Source: Devosia crocina (GTDB taxonomy: Bacteria > Pseudomonadota > Alphaproteobacteria > Rhizobiales > Devosiaceae). Taken from it: DNA of 64,000 nt. This document shows positions 9,738 to 18,257 of the stretch, one piece after another. The DNA is taken from NCBI RefSeq assembly GCF_900116545.1, contig NZ_FPCK01000003.1:496001-560000 (forward strand). Direction: 5' to 3'. A model generated the notes under the pieces. The model searched no databases, was not told the origin of the DNA, and saw only the letters and a list, made by a program, of their open reading frames with translations. Each line of letters starts with the position of its first letter. Positions within the stretch are counted from its first letter, which is position 1. The position numbers were made by a program, and so were the translations under genes.

Positions 9738-11045
9738 ATGGCCACCTATACCGATATTGCTCGCCGGGTCTACAACCACACCTGGAAGCTCGATCCGATC
9801 ATCCGCAGCCTGCTCGACACGGACTTTTACAAGCTCCTGATGTTGCAGATGATATGGGGGCTTTATCCCAAGGTCGATGCCACCTTTTCGCTGATCAATC
9901 GCAGCAAATCTGTGCATCTGTCCGACGAGATCGACATCGAGGAATTGCGCGCCCAGCTCGACCATTGCCGCACCCTGCGCGTGTCGAAAAAGGAAATGAT
10001 CTGGCTCGCGGGTAACACCTTTTATGGCTCCAAGCAGATCTTCCAGCCCGGCTTTCTCCGCTGGCTCGAAAATTTCCAGCTGCCCGAATACCGCTTGGAA
10101 AAGCGCGATGGGCAGTTCGTTCTCGAATTTCCCGGCCTCTGGCTTGAAACCACCATGTGGGAGATCCCGGCGCTCGCCATCATCAACGAGCTGCGTTCGC
10201 GCGCGGCCATGAAGCGCTATGGCCCTTTCACGCTTGATGTTCTTTATGCCCGCGCCAAGGCCAAGATGTGGGAAAAGGTCGAGCGGCTGCAAAAGCTGCC
10301 CGAACTCAAGATTTCCGATTTCGGCACCCGCCGCCGCCATTCCTTTCTCTGGCAGCGCTGGTGCGTGGAAGCGCTCAAGGAAGGGATCGGCGACAATTTT
10401 ACCGGCACCTCCAATGTCAAGCTGGCCATGGATACCGATCTTGAGGCCCTTGGCACCAATGCGCACGAGTTGCCGATGGTGCTTGCAGCCCTTGCGCGCT
10501 CGGACGAGGAGCTGCGCGAAGCGCCCTATCGCGTGCTGCAGGACTGGAAGAGCTACTATGGCGGCAACCTGCTGATCGTTCTGCCCGACGCCTTCGGTAC
10601 CGATGCGTTTCTCCGCGATGCGCCCGACTGGGTGGCGGACTGGACCGGCTTTCGCCCCGACAGCGCCCCCGCCATCGAAGGTGGCGAGCGCATCATCAAA
10701 TTCTGGCAGGAGCGGGGACGCGATCCCAGGGAGAAGCTGCTGATCTTTTCCGACGGGCTCGATGTGGACATGATCGAGGAAGCCTATCTCCATTTCGATG
10801 GCCGGGTCCGCATGAGCTTTGGCTGGGGCACCAATCTGACCAATGATTTCGAAGGCTGCGCGCCCGATCCCAATCCGGGTCTCGATCCCATTTCTATTGT
10901 TGCCAAGGTCAGCGAGGCCAATGGCCGCCCAGCCGTCAAGCTATCCGACAATCCGGCTAAGGCCACCGGGGAAAAGGCCGAGATCGAGCGCTATATCCGC
11001 GTTTTCGGCGATGCCGGCCGGGTCGAGCACGCCGTGCGCGTCTGA
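9738..11045 (+). CDS. pncB: Nicotinate phosphoribosyltransferase
   Basis: NAD salvage enzyme: nicotinate + PRPP (+ATP) gives nicotinate mononucleotide. 435 residues. His201 in '[11 protein letters not shown]' matches the phosphorylated histidine of the family. Other conserved parts are '[16 protein letters not shown]' at the N-terminus, '[10 protein letters not shown]' and the C-terminal '[11 protein letters not shown]' phosphoribose site. The ATG at 9738 has AAAGGGA upstream; a longer in-frame reading from 9366 runs through the chemoreceptor gene and is not credible. Confidence 0.95.
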   Translation: MATYTDIARRVYNHTWKLDPIIRSLLDTDFYKLLMLQMIWGLYPKVDATFSLINRSKSVHLSDEIDIEELRAQLDHCRTLRVSKKEMIWLAGNTFYGSKQIFQPGFLRWLENFQLPEYRLEKRDGQFVLEFPGLWLETTMWEIPALAIINELRSRAAMKRYGPFTLDVLYARAKAKMWEKVERLQKLPELKISDFGTRRRHSFLWQRWCVEALKEGIGDNFTGTSNVKLAMDTDLEALGTNAHELPMVLAALARSDEELREAPYRVLQDWKSYYGGNLLIVLPDAFGTDAFLRDAPDWVADWTGFRPDSAPAIEGGERIIKFWQERGRDPREKLLIFSDGLDVDMIEEAYLHFDGRVRMSFGWGTNLTNDFEGCAPDPNPGLDPISIVAKVSEANGRPAVKLSDNPAKATGEKAEIERYIRVFGDAGRVEHAVRV

Positions 11046-11148
11046 GGCAAGGCCGCAACGCTGGTTAGTTTATTCGTTTGTGGAGAAACCGGAGCGGTTC
11101 TCACGCATTAAGACGGCGTGAACCACCCGGGCGCACTGTGTCTGCGGG

Positions 11149-11163
11149 GGCTCCCCTGGAGCC
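11149..11163 (+). promoter_or_regulatory. Hairpin that covers a ribosome binding site
   Basis: A 6-bp perfect stem (11149-11154 with 11158-11163, 3-nt loop) places the GGAG ribosome site (11158-11161) of the following 85-residue gene inside its 3' arm. A second imperfect hairpin lies just upstream (about 11094-11123). The pair could control translation; this is inference from sequence only. Confidence 0.4.
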
Positions 11164-11167
11164 AAAA

Positions 11168-11425
11168 ATGAGTTTTGAATTAGTCGATATTGCCCTTGCC
11201 GAGAGGCATGAACACCCGCATCTGCACAACCGGATCAATGGCAAGGTCCGTGCCGTCCTCACCGAAACCATTGATGGACACGAGCAGCGCCACGAGCTGA
11301 TGATTCCCGCCTGGGTCGAACGCAGCCAGGAAATGGACGAGGCCGATGTCGACCTCGCCCTGATGGTCAAGGCTGCAAAGATCGTGGGCCGGTTGCGCGA
11401 GCGCCTGGCGCCGACCTCGGATTAG
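11168..11425 (+). CDS. Conserved-looking hypothetical protein, 85 residues
   Basis: I do not recognise the family. The protein is soluble, with no signal or membrane segment, is rich in His and Glu near the N-terminus (AERHEHPHLHNR), and ends in a helical stretch (VDLALMVKAAKIVGRLRERL). The His-rich start could bind metal, but nothing proves it. ATG at 11168 has GGAG six bases upstream, inside a hairpin. Its stop overlaps the stop of the convergent small membrane-protein gene by four bases. Coding is supported by codon-like third-position GC and the ribosome site. Confidence 0.6.
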   Translation: MSFELVDIALAERHEHPHLHNRINGKVRAVLTETIDGHEQRHELMIPAWVERSQEMDEADVDLALMVKAAKIVGRLRERLAPTSD

Positions 11426-11667
11426 CGCTTCCGGCGCCGGGCGAGGTCTTCCAGAAACAATCTGTCCGATGGGGCAAGGCCCATCGGAACATAAGGGTGC
11501 CTCGGAGCGTGCGAGGCCTCGAGGCTGTGGTGACGGTAGGCGGGCGCAGTGGCAAAGTGGCGAGCCCGCGCGCGCAGGGCAGCCATCTCGCGCTGCTTTT
11601 CGCTGCGCGCAAAGACGATCAGCGTCACCGCCACGACCAGCCAGATCGCAACCACTTCCCAAGCCAT
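11422..11667 (-). CDS. Small single-pass membrane protein, unknown function
   Basis: 81 residues: an N-terminal transmembrane helix (about residues 3-19, WEVVAIWLVVAVTLIVF) followed by a basic cytoplasmic tail ending 'DRLFLEDLARRRKR'. A very good ribosome site (GGAGG) lies before the start, which supports a real gene. It is convergent with, and overlaps by four bases, the 85-residue gene on the other strand. It lies between plsC and pncB. No family recognised. Confidence 0.65.
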   Translation of the reverse strand: MAWEVVAIWLVVAVTLIVFARSEKQREMAALRARARHFATAPAYRHHSLEASHAPRHPYVPMGLAPSDRLFLEDLARRRKR

Positions 11668-11746
11668 GTTCGCCTCCTTCGGATAGCGGCGAACATAGCT
11701 AATGAAACCTTAAGCGCTAAGCGCAAAGCGCTGTTAGGCTTAACGC

Positions 11747-12562
11747 CTAGAGTGGCGCGGAGCGCTGTGGAACGGGAAGGGCCCCGCCGCGATTGAGCGT
11801 CACCAGCATCGTCCGCACCTCGCGTTCCGCCGCCTTGGTGATCGCCTTGCGGTCGGCGCCATGGCCGAGCACCTGCGGGGTGCCGAAGGAGACGACGACA
11901 TCCTTGACGGGTCCGCCCAGGATCTCCCGGATATTCTGCCAGACCGACTTGGATTTGATCCAGGCGATCATCGATCTCTCGTTGCGGCTCACCGGCAGAC
12001 CCTGAAGCGCCCTATAGGCGATGGCAACGGGCTGGATATCGACCTCGTCTGCGCCCGCCGCCGCCATGGCATGTTGGGCCGCCCCGACAAGGGCCGACCG
12101 GAACGGCAGGACATGGGTCCCGATATCGGACTGCCCTTCGGCGAAAAGCAGCACGGCATGGCCGCCCGCCATGTGCCGCCCCATGGCTTGCGCTGTCTGC
12201 CCGGTGCCCGCGCGCCGCGTGCGATCGACATAGATGGTCTTTTGCAGGTTGGCCAGCATGCCAACAAGAGGCCATCTGCCCACTTCCTGCTTGGCGACGA
12301 ACGTCACCTCGGCCGCCGATCCGATCGCCACGATATCGGTCCAGGATATGTGGTTGGAAACCAGGAGAGTCGGCCGGCCCTTGGCAGGCGAGCCGATGAC
12401 GGTGACGCGCAGCCCCAGGAACACGCAGCCGAGTCGATGAAAGAGACGCGGCAGAACCGGCCAGATCGGCAGGTTGAGCGCATTGATGATCGCCTGGGCA
12501 GGGATCACCACGATCATGAACGGCACGAAAACGAAGACAAAGAACAGGCTGCGCAGGATCAT
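11747..12562 (-). CDS. plsC: 1-acyl-sn-glycerol-3-phosphate acyltransferase (PlsC family)
   Basis: Adds an acyl chain to lysophosphatidic acid (or a related lysolipid) at the inner membrane. 271 residues with an N-terminal hydrophobic segment (residues 4-27). The acyltransferase motifs are present: HX4D as 'NHISWTD' near residue 70, and the glycerol-phosphate block 'FAEGQSD', where the usual FPEGTRS is changed to FAEGQSD. The start ATG directly follows the fur stop, so it belongs to the tsaB-rimI-fur-plsC operon. PlsC-type is secure; it could be an OlsA-like ornithine-lipid enzyme instead. Confidence 0.85.
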   Translation of the reverse strand: MILRSLFFVFVFVPFMIVVIPAQAIINALNLPIWPVLPRLFHRLGCVFLGLRVTVIGSPAKGRPTLLVSNHISWTDIVAIGSAAEVTFVAKQEVGRWPLVGMLANLQKTIYVDRTRRAGTGQTAQAMGRHMAGGHAVLLFAEGQSDIGTHVLPFRSALVGAAQHAMAAAGADEVDIQPVAIAYRALQGLPVSRNERSMIAWIKSKSVWQNIREILGGPVKDVVVSFGTPQVLGHGADRKAITKAAEREVRTMLVTLNRGGALPVPQRSAPL

Positions 12563-13021
12563 TCAGTCAGGCTTTTGCTTGCTGTCCGGCTTGTCCGCGA
12601 GCGGCACGGCATAAAGTTCGAGCCGGTGGTCCACCAGCCGATAGCCGAGCCGCTTGGCGATCACCTCCTGAATGGCCTCGATTTCCTCGTTGCGGAACTC
12701 GATCACGAGCCCCGAACGGATATCGATCAGGTGATCGTGATGCTCGTCCGGAATGAGTTCGAACCGGGCGCGGCCATCCTTGAAATCGTGCTTGGTGACG
12801 AGCCCGGCCTCTTCGAAGAGGTTGACCGTGCGATAAACGGTCGACAGCGAAATGCGGTTATCGATGGCCGAAGCGCGCCGGTAGAGCTCCTCGACATCGG
12901 GATGGTCCGAGCTTTCCTCGATCACCCGGGCAATGACCCGCCTTTGATCGGTCATGCGCATGCCGCGCGCAACGCAGGCTTCTTCCAGGGTTGGTTCGGA
13001 TGGCGCCTTGCTCAAGCCCAT
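12563..13021 (-). CDS. fur: Fur-family metal-dependent repressor
   Basis: 152 residues: a winged-helix DNA-binding domain (LEEACVARGMRMTDQRRVIARV, then ISLSTVYRTVNLFEEAGLV), a hinge, and a dimerisation domain with the metal ligands 'DEHHDHLIDIRSG'. The C-terminal CxxC zinc pairs of E. coli Fur are absent. In Rhizobiales such proteins are often Mur (manganese responsive) rather than iron sensors, so the symbol is used in the broad sense. GGAG precedes the ATG. Operon with rimI upstream and plsC immediately downstream. Confidence 0.88.
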   Translation of the reverse strand: MGLSKAPSEPTLEEACVARGMRMTDQRRVIARVIEESSDHPDVEELYRRASAIDNRISLSTVYRTVNLFEEAGLVTKHDFKDGRARFELIPDEHHDHLIDIRSGLVIEFRNEEIEAIQEVIAKRLGYRLVDHRLELYAVPLADKPDSKQKPD

Positions 13022-13048
13022 TCTCCGTGCTGACTGGTGGATCCGGGG

Positions 13049-13531
13049 TTAGCCAAGATCGCGCGACATGACAAGCGCGGTGGCTGCCGTGCCGTCGGGT
13101 CGTGCATAATAGCCCTTGCGGGCCGATATGGTGGCAAAGCCGAGCCGCCTATAAAGAGCGATGGCCGCAAGGTTCTGCTCGTCCACCTCGAGAAACATTT
13201 TGCGCGCTGCAGACAGCATCAGATCGGCGAACACTGCCTGCATCAGGGCGCGTCCCACGCCCTTGCCGCGCCATTTCGGATCGACCGCAATGGTGAGCAA
13301 TTCGCTTTCATCCGCCACCAGCCGGATCAGGGCAAAGCCGGCAATCCGCCGCTTCGCATCGCATGCGATATAGGCCGGGGTTGCGCCGTCCCCCAAAAAC
13401 GCGACGAAATCGGCTACGGGCCAGCCACGGTAAAAGCTCTGCGCATGAAGCTGGGCGAGGCGCGCCGCGTCCCCCGTTTCCGCCGGCTCGATATGGAGCC
13501 CCTGCGGGGCCATCCAGAGCTTGTCCATCAC
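13049..13531 (-). CDS. rimI: RimI-type ribosomal-protein-alanine N-acetyltransferase
   Basis: 160-residue GNAT enzyme. Motif A is clear: 'LLTIAVDPKWRGKGVGRALM' with the RxGxG acetyl-CoA loop, and motif B 'LEVDEQNLAAIALYRRLGF' is typical of RimI, which acetylates the N-terminus of ribosomal protein S18. The start overlaps the tsaB stop by four bases (ATGA), and tsaB-rimI pairing is widespread, which supports RimI over a generic GNAT. Confidence 0.9.
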   Translation of the reverse strand: MMDKLWMAPQGLHIEPAETGDAARLAQLHAQSFYRGWPVADFVAFLGDGATPAYIACDAKRRIAGFALIRLVADESELLTIAVDPKWRGKGVGRALMQAVFADLMLSAARKMFLEVDEQNLAAIALYRRLGFATISARKGYYARPDGTAATALVMSRDLG

Positions 13532-14139
13532 ACCCGTCTCGGCACGCGGGCCGCATCCTGCGGCTTGGCGTCGGCATCGCGGATATAGGCGGCATGGGGC
13601 GGAAAGTTTTGAGGATCGGCAGCCGCTGCAAAGCGCACGAGCGGCTCCATGGCCACGAATGGCTCCTCGACCAGCTGCGCGCCCTCAGGCACTAGCGCCT
13701 GCGCCTGCGCCATGGGCAGGAGCTGGGGCGGCGTTGTCGCGCTGCCGGGCGCTGAAAACGTCTGGATATAGGCTTCGCCCCGCCGCGCATCGAGCAGAAC
13801 CGCAATCGGCCCTGTGCCCGTGCCAAGCGACAAGGCAAAAAGGCTCGGAATGCCCAGAACCGGCAGCTTGCGCGCAAGCCCCAGGCCGCGCGCCGCCGAA
13901 AGGCCGATCCGCAGGCCGGTGAACGAGCCCGGCCCGGTGGTCACCGCGATCCGCTGGAGATCGCCATAGCCAAGTCCGTTGCGGGCAAGCAGTGTGCCGA
14001 GCCGATCAAAAAGAATTTCGGCATGGCCGGTGGCGATGTCGTCAATGGACTGATCTATCCGTCCGTCACGGCATAACAGCGCCAGCTGCAGGCGCGGAGC
14101 GGCGGTATCGATGGCAAGGGTGATAGGCGGAGCGGACAT
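13528..14139 (-). CDS. tsaB: tRNA threonylcarbamoyladenosine biosynthesis protein TsaB
   Basis: Partner of TsaD and TsaE in making t6A37 in tRNAs that read ANN codons. 203 residues with the ASKHA fold: 'TLAIDTAAPRLQLALL' at the N-terminus, 'TTGPGSFTGLRIGLSAARGL' (the family hallmark) and 'VLLDARRGEAYIQTF'. It is the first gene of the leftward operon with rimI, fur and plsC. It is divergent from lnt across 127 bases, which must hold both promoters. Confidence 0.94.
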   Translation of the reverse strand: MSAPPITLAIDTAAPRLQLALLCRDGRIDQSIDDIATGHAEILFDRLGTLLARNGLGYGDLQRIAVTTGPGSFTGLRIGLSAARGLGLARKLPVLGIPSLFALSLGTGTGPIAVLLDARRGEAYIQTFSAPGSATTPPQLLPMAQAQALVPEGAQLVEEPFVAMEPLVRFAAAADPQNFPPHAAYIRDADAKPQDAARVPRRV

Positions 14140-14266
14140 GGATTTGTCCTATCCTTGCGGGGCTGCCAAGTCCACTGCGCAAAGAGCGGCCGCTCCCGTG
14201 CTTGACGCCCCACAGCCTGGGCGCGACCTTGCCCGCCATGTTCCGTGATTCGCTCAAGCTGTTTTC

Positions 14267-15898
14267 ATGATCCGTCCGGTAACCTGGCTGGCCGAAACTG
14301 CCATGCTCAGCCACGGCTGGCGGCGCTTTGCCATGGTGTTCGTCGCCGGGCTCGTCGCCGGCTTCTCCGTTCCGCCGTTTTTCGTCTTGCCGGCGCTCTT
14401 TGTGGCCATGCCGGTCTGGGTCTGGGCGCTCGATGGCGCCGAGCGGCACCGGCATTGGCTCAGGCGGATGTTCGGTCCGGCCTTCGGCATTGGCTTCGGG
14501 TTCGGCTGGGGCTATTTCATTGTCGCCTTCCACTGGCTGGGCGCAGCCTTTTTCGTCGATGGCGGCTGGGTGCTCTGGGCCATGCCTTTTGCCATCGCCG
14601 CGCTTGCGGCATTGGTCGCCCTCTTCTGGGGTCTTGCCAGTGCTCTGGCGCATTTCTTCTGGAGCCATGGTTCGGCCCGCATCATCACGCTCAGCGCCGC
14701 CATTGCCCTGGCCGAATTTGCCCGCGGACACTTGTTCTCCGGGTTTCCGTTCGATCTCCTGGGCTATGCGCTGACCGGCACGGACGAGATGATGCAGCTG
14801 GCTTCGGTGATCGGGGTCTACGGCCTCACCTTCCTTGCCCCGCTCCTTGCCATGACGCCGGCCCTGATCTGGCCCGCCGACGATCGGCCGGCAAGCGCGC
14901 GGCTCGCCCCCTTTTTTCTCGCCCTCGCCGTGATTGCCGGGCAATTGGGCTATGGCTGGAACCGGCTGGCCGGCACCGTCTCGACCGAACGCCAGGACGT
15001 CTCGTTCCGCCTCGTCCAGCCTATGGTCTATGAGCATGCCGATTTCGGCAATGTCGATCCGGCAGCGCTCGTGGACCGCCTGCTGATGCTCTCGGACATG
15101 CGGATGGACCCCACCGACCAGGGTCTGGCCGACATCACCCATCTCGTCTGGCCCGAATCGAGCCTGCCCTTTTTCCTTGAAACCTATCCCGAGGGGCTCG
15201 CCCGCATTGCCCGCATACTGCCCGAAGGCGCGACCCTGCTTGCCGGGGTGCCGCGCCAGCTCTATGGGCTCGATGGTGAAACCCCGGCCGGCGCTCCCTA
15301 TAATTCGGTGGTCGCGATCAACACCGAGGGCGAAATCTTTGCCAGCTACGACAAGTCCCATCTCGTCCCCTTTGGCGAATATCTGCCGTTTCAGGAGTTC
15401 TTTTCCCGCCTAGGCATCCAGCAATTCGTGCCCGGCTCGGCCGGCTGGTCGCACGGGGACGAGCGCCGCCGGCTGATGGGCATGCCCGGCGCGCCGGCTA
15501 TGCTGGTCCTGGTCTGCTACGAAATCATCTTTTCCGGAGATCTGGGCAATGTCGGAGACGCTCAGTTCATCCTCAACCTGACCAACGACGCCTGGTTCGA
15601 TGGCTCGCTCGGTCCGGCTCAGCACGCCCATCACGCAAGGTTGCGAGCCGTTGAAGAGGGGATGAGCCTCTTGCGCGCCGCCAATACTGGGCTCACCTTT
15701 GCCACCGACCCCTTGGGGCGGATCACTGCCCAGCTGGTGCCGGGGCAGATGGCGGCGCTCGATGTGCGTCCGCACCAGCGCCTCGCTCCCACCATCTTCG
15801 CCCAGATCCGGCACTACCCGCTCGCCATCGCCATCATCGCGGGCATCCTGATCGGCTTTGTCGCCTCCCGCCGTGGGCGCCGGCGCTTGCCCGAATAA
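14267..15898 (+). CDS. lnt: Apolipoprotein N-acyltransferase
   Basis: Inner-membrane enzyme that adds the third acyl chain to lipoproteins. 543 residues: about eight hydrophobic segments (six to seven N-terminal helices and one at 515-530) enclose a nitrilase-like domain. The catalytic triad is visible as Glu297 (VWPESS), Lys363 (YDKSHLVPFGEYLPF) and Cys417 (LVCYEIIF), with spacings close to E. coli Glu267-Lys335-Cys387. In many Rhizobiales lnt follows miaB-ybeZ-ybeY-corC; here it stands alone, divergent from tsaB. Confidence 0.96.
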   Translation: MIRPVTWLAETAMLSHGWRRFAMVFVAGLVAGFSVPPFFVLPALFVAMPVWVWALDGAERHRHWLRRMFGPAFGIGFGFGWGYFIVAFHWLGAAFFVDGGWVLWAMPFAIAALAALVALFWGLASALAHFFWSHGSARIITLSAAIALAEFARGHLFSGFPFDLLGYALTGTDEMMQLASVIGVYGLTFLAPLLAMTPALIWPADDRPASARLAPFFLALAVIAGQLGYGWNRLAGTVSTERQDVSFRLVQPMVYEHADFGNVDPAALVDRLLMLSDMRMDPTDQGLADITHLVWPESSLPFFLETYPEGLARIARILPEGATLLAGVPRQLYGLDGETPAGAPYNSVVAINTEGEIFASYDKSHLVPFGEYLPFQEFFSRLGIQQFVPGSAGWSHGDERRRLMGMPGAPAMLVLVCYEIIFSGDLGNVGDAQFILNLTNDAWFDGSLGPAQHAHHARLRAVEEGMSLLRAANTGLTFATDPLGRITAQLVPGQMAALDVRPHQRLAPTIFAQIRHYPLAIAIIAGILIGFVASRRGRRRLPE

Positions 15899-15901
15899 AA
15901 G

Positions 15902-15924
15902 AAGCCCCGCATTGCGGGGCTTTC
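15902..15924. terminator. Bidirectional terminator between lnt and csbD
   Basis: A 9-bp perfect stem (15902-15910 with 15914-15922) and 3-nt loop, with A-rich sequence on one side and T-rich on the other. It can end both the rightward lnt and the leftward csbD transcripts. Confidence 0.85.
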
Positions 15925-15939
15925 GGGGGCAATCCCGTC

Positions 15940-16143
15940 TTACCAGGTCTGGCGATCGTACCAGGTATCGACGTCTTTGGTGACTTCGTCCTTGGCCTTG
16001 CCATAGCGCTCCTGGATCTTGCCTTCCAGCTGGTCGCGCTTGCCGTTGATCTGGGTCAGATCATCGTCGGTGAGCTTGCCCCACTGTTCCTTGATCTTGC
16101 CCGACATCTGCTTCCAGTTGCCTTCGACGCGGTTCCAATCCAT
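15940..16143 (-). CDS. CsbD family stress protein
   Basis: 67 residues, the usual CsbD length, with the family pattern 'WNRVEGNWKQMSGKIKEQWGKLTDDDL' and 'GKRDQLEGKIQERYGKAKDEV'. CsbD proteins are hydrophilic, abundant under general stress, and of unknown biochemical role. GAGGAG lies before the ATG. An EcfG-like promoter (GGAAC-N18-TT) sits 33-57 bases upstream, matching the general stress control known for such genes in alphaproteobacteria. Confidence 0.92.
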   Translation of the reverse strand: MDWNRVEGNWKQMSGKIKEQWGKLTDDDLTQINGKRDQLEGKIQERYGKAKDEVTKDVDTWYDRQTW

Positions 16144-16175
16144 TTCGGATCTCCTCGATTAATCTATGTAAGGAT

Positions 16176-16200
16176 AATTCGCGAAAGAAGGCCCGGTTCC
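16176..16200 (-). promoter_or_regulatory. Candidate EcfG (general stress sigma) promoter of csbD
   Basis: On the minus strand GGAAC (16200-16196) is followed after 18 bases by TT (16177-16176), the form reported for RpoE2/EcfG promoters in Sinorhizobium. It lies just upstream of a csbD gene, a classic target of this sigma factor. Confidence 0.5.
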
Positions 16201-16300
16201 GTCCTCCGGCGCTGACCCCCGTTAGACAAGGCGAAACGGGAGGCCTCGGTCCCCGTTGCAAGGGGCATTAACGAGGCGCCAAAACAGCGGAAGCAGACAA

Positions 16301-16492
16301 ATGAACCGGAACGTCATCGTGGCAGTGGTGGTGGTGATTGCAGTGATCGCCTTTGCCAGCTTCATGTTCACCAATATCAACCAGGCCCCCGACGGAGGCA
16401 TGGGCAACACGCAGCAGGATAACATCTCAGCCGACACGCCCGAAGTGGGCGATCAGGTCGGCAATAATGACGGCGCCGTCACCCAGCCCTAG
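16301..16492 (+). CDS. Small membrane-anchored protein, unknown function
   Basis: 63 residues: one N-terminal transmembrane helix (residues 5-23, very Val-rich) and an acidic, Asn/Gln/Asp-rich tail with no cysteine that would lie in the periplasm. No lipobox. ATG at 16301 has GGAAG upstream. It is divergent from csbD and followed closely by a shared terminator. No family recognised. Confidence 0.6.
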   Translation: MNRNVIVAVVVVIAVIAFASFMFTNINQAPDGGMGNTQQDNISADTPEVGDQVGNNDGAVTQP

Positions 16493-16504
16493 CTGTCACA
16501 AACG

Positions 16505-16540
16505 CAAAGGCCCCGTGACAGCTAAGTCACGGGGCCTTTG
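16505..16540. terminator. Bidirectional terminator (small gene / tRNA-Leu)
   Basis: A 14-bp perfect stem (16505-16518 with 16527-16540) with an 8-nt loop, flanked by short A and T runs. It lies 12 bases after the small gene's stop and 9 bases past the tRNA 3' end. Confidence 0.85.
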
Positions 16541-16548
16541 AGAGAAAT

Positions 16549-16633
16549 TGGTGCCCAGAAAAGGACTCGAACCTTCACGCCTTGCGGCACACGGACCTGA
16601 ACCGTGCGCGTCTACCAATTCCGCCATCTGGGC
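16549..16633 (-). tRNA. tRNA-Leu (anticodon CAG)
   Basis: 85 nt including an encoded CCA end. The acceptor stem pairs GCCCAGA with TCTGGGC, the anticodon stem-loop is CACGG-TTCAGGT-CCGTG (anticodon CAG at 16597-16599), there is a long variable arm as in class II tRNAs, and the T arm contains GGTTCGAGTCC. Reads CUG codons. Confidence 0.95.
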
Positions 16634-16689
16634 GACGGGCGAGTAACTAGGGCCCGGGCCGGGCAATGTCAACGCTCTTGTGACGGTTT

Positions 16690-17052
16690 TTAGAAGTTTG
16701 CACCGTCCCAATGCTTTATCGCGCCGTGATCGACAGGCGGCGGGTTCTCGAGGCAATTCACATTGATCATGTACATCCTGTTGCCCTTGCCATCGCTGCC
16801 CTGCGCGAAGCTTTCTATTCCGCACGTCCGGCAAAACAGATGATCGATCATTTCGGTGTTGAACCGATAGGTGGTCAGATGGTCCGCCCCTGCCTCCAGC
16901 GTAAAGTCCGCCTCGGAAACCGATTGCATGATCCAGCCCAGTCGCCGGCAGCGCGAACAATTGCAATCGCCCATGCCCTCGAGATCGGTGCGCGCCGTAA
17001 ATCGCACGGCACCACAATGGCAATGACCCGAATAAAGCTGTTTGTCCGGCAT
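16690..17052 (-). CDS. GFA (glutathione-dependent formaldehyde-activating-like) family protein
   Basis: 120 residues with the full zinc-binding pattern of the GFA/CENP-V fold: 'GHCHCGAVRF', 'CNCSRC' and 'FCRTCG'. Family members range from glutathione-formaldehyde adduct formation to unknown roles, so the substrate is not assigned. The start at 17052 is chosen because AAGGAGA lies seven bases upstream; a longer reading to 17118 lacks a ribosome site. It stands alone beside the tRNA-Leu gene. Confidence 0.85.
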   Translation of the reverse strand: MPDKQLYSGHCHCGAVRFTARTDLEGMGDCNCSRCRRLGWIMQSVSEADFTLEAGADHLTTYRFNTEMIDHLFCRTCGIESFAQGSDGKGNRMYMINVNCLENPPPVDHGAIKHWDGANF

Positions 17053-17194
17053 GACATTCTCCTTGATAGGAACAAAAGAAGAACATGCGTAGCCAAGAGT
17101 CAAGCCTCTCCCGATCACGATATGCTCGACAGCACCAGCCGTGCTGGGCTAGAAGCGAACCAACCTAGTGCCCCTGCCTGCCGGAGTCCCCAAC

Positions 17195-18193
17195 ATGGAT
17201 CGCAACTCGCCCAAACTCGTCACGGTTTTCGGCGGCTCCGGTTTCCTCGGCACCAATCTCGCCCAGGCCTTGGCGCGCAAGGGTCATCGCGTGCGCCTCG
17301 CCGTGCGCCGGCCCGATCTTGCCCATGACGCGCGCATGCTGGGCAATGTCGGCCAGATCGTGCCGATTCAGGCCAATGTCCGCAACGAGGCTTCCGTTGT
17401 GCGGGCCGTCGCCGGTGCCGACATCGTCATCAATCTTGTGGGCGTTGGTTCACAGGCCGGTGCGCAGACCTTCCAGAACGTGCATGTCGCCGGCGCTGCG
17501 GCCATCGCGCGCGCGGCCAAGGCCGCCGGCGCTTCGGCGCTGGTTCATGTCTCCGCGCTTGGCGTTGACCGCGCCAGCGAAGTCAGTGCCTATGCCGCCA
17601 GCAAGCTTGCTGGCGAGGGCGCCGTTCTCGATGCCTTCCCTGAAGCGGTGATCCTGCGTCCCTCGCTGATGTTCGGCCAAGGCGATGGCTTCTTCAATCT
17701 CATGGGCACCCTGGCGCGCCTCTTCCCCGTGATGCCGCTGATCGGCGGCGACACTCGTTTCCAGCCGGTTTATGTGGGCGATGTCTCCGAGGCCATCGTT
17801 GCGGCAGCCGAAGGCGCGGTCAAGACCGGCAGGGTCTACGAGCTGGGTGGGCCTGATACCGAAACGCATCGCGACCTGCTCTCGCGCATCCTGCGCGAAA
17901 CTGGCCGCAAGCGCCCGCTCCTGCCGCTTTCTGCGGGCGTTGCCAAGCTTCTTGCGCTTCCCTTTGCCATCCTGCCCATCAAGCCGCTCATCACCGCCGA
18001 TCAGGTCGAACTGCTCGGTGTCGACAATGTGGTGTCCGATCTCGCTGTCAAGGAAAAGCGCACGCTTGCCGCTTTCGGCATCACGCCCACCGGCATGGAC
18101 AAGATCCTTCCTCAATATATGTGGCGCTTCCGCAAGCATGGCCAGTTCGACCGACCCGATGGGGAAAGCGATTCCGGCTCTGTTGCAGCCTGA
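17195..18193 (+). CDS. NDUFA9-like NAD(P)-binding protein (atypical SDR)
   Basis: 332 residues. The N-terminal Rossmann motif 'VFGGSGFLGTNLAQALARKGH' and 'HVSALGVD' followed by 'YAASKLAGE' (YxxxK) identify an atypical short-chain dehydrogenase of the complex I NDUFA9 type, common in alphaproteobacteria. Mitochondrial NDUFA9 binds NADPH as a structural cofactor of complex I; the bacterial role is less clear (assembly factor or ubiquinone-linked reductase). ATG 17195 follows CCGGAG. The RNA methyltransferase gene comes next on the same strand. Confidence 0.85.
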   Translation: MDRNSPKLVTVFGGSGFLGTNLAQALARKGHRVRLAVRRPDLAHDARMLGNVGQIVPIQANVRNEASVVRAVAGADIVINLVGVGSQAGAQTFQNVHVAGAAAIARAAKAAGASALVHVSALGVDRASEVSAYAASKLAGEGAVLDAFPEAVILRPSLMFGQGDGFFNLMGTLARLFPVMPLIGGDTRFQPVYVGDVSEAIVAAAEGAVKTGRVYELGGPDTETHRDLLSRILRETGRKRPLLPLSAGVAKLLALPFAILPIKPLITADQVELLGVDNVVSDLAVKEKRTLAAFGITPTGMDKILPQYMWRFRKHGQFDRPDGESDSGSVAA

Positions 18194-18257
18194 CGCCTCT
18201 TTGATTGGCAAAATTGGCCAAAGCGTTTAGGTCCGGGGCAGCAAGCCCCGGAACATC

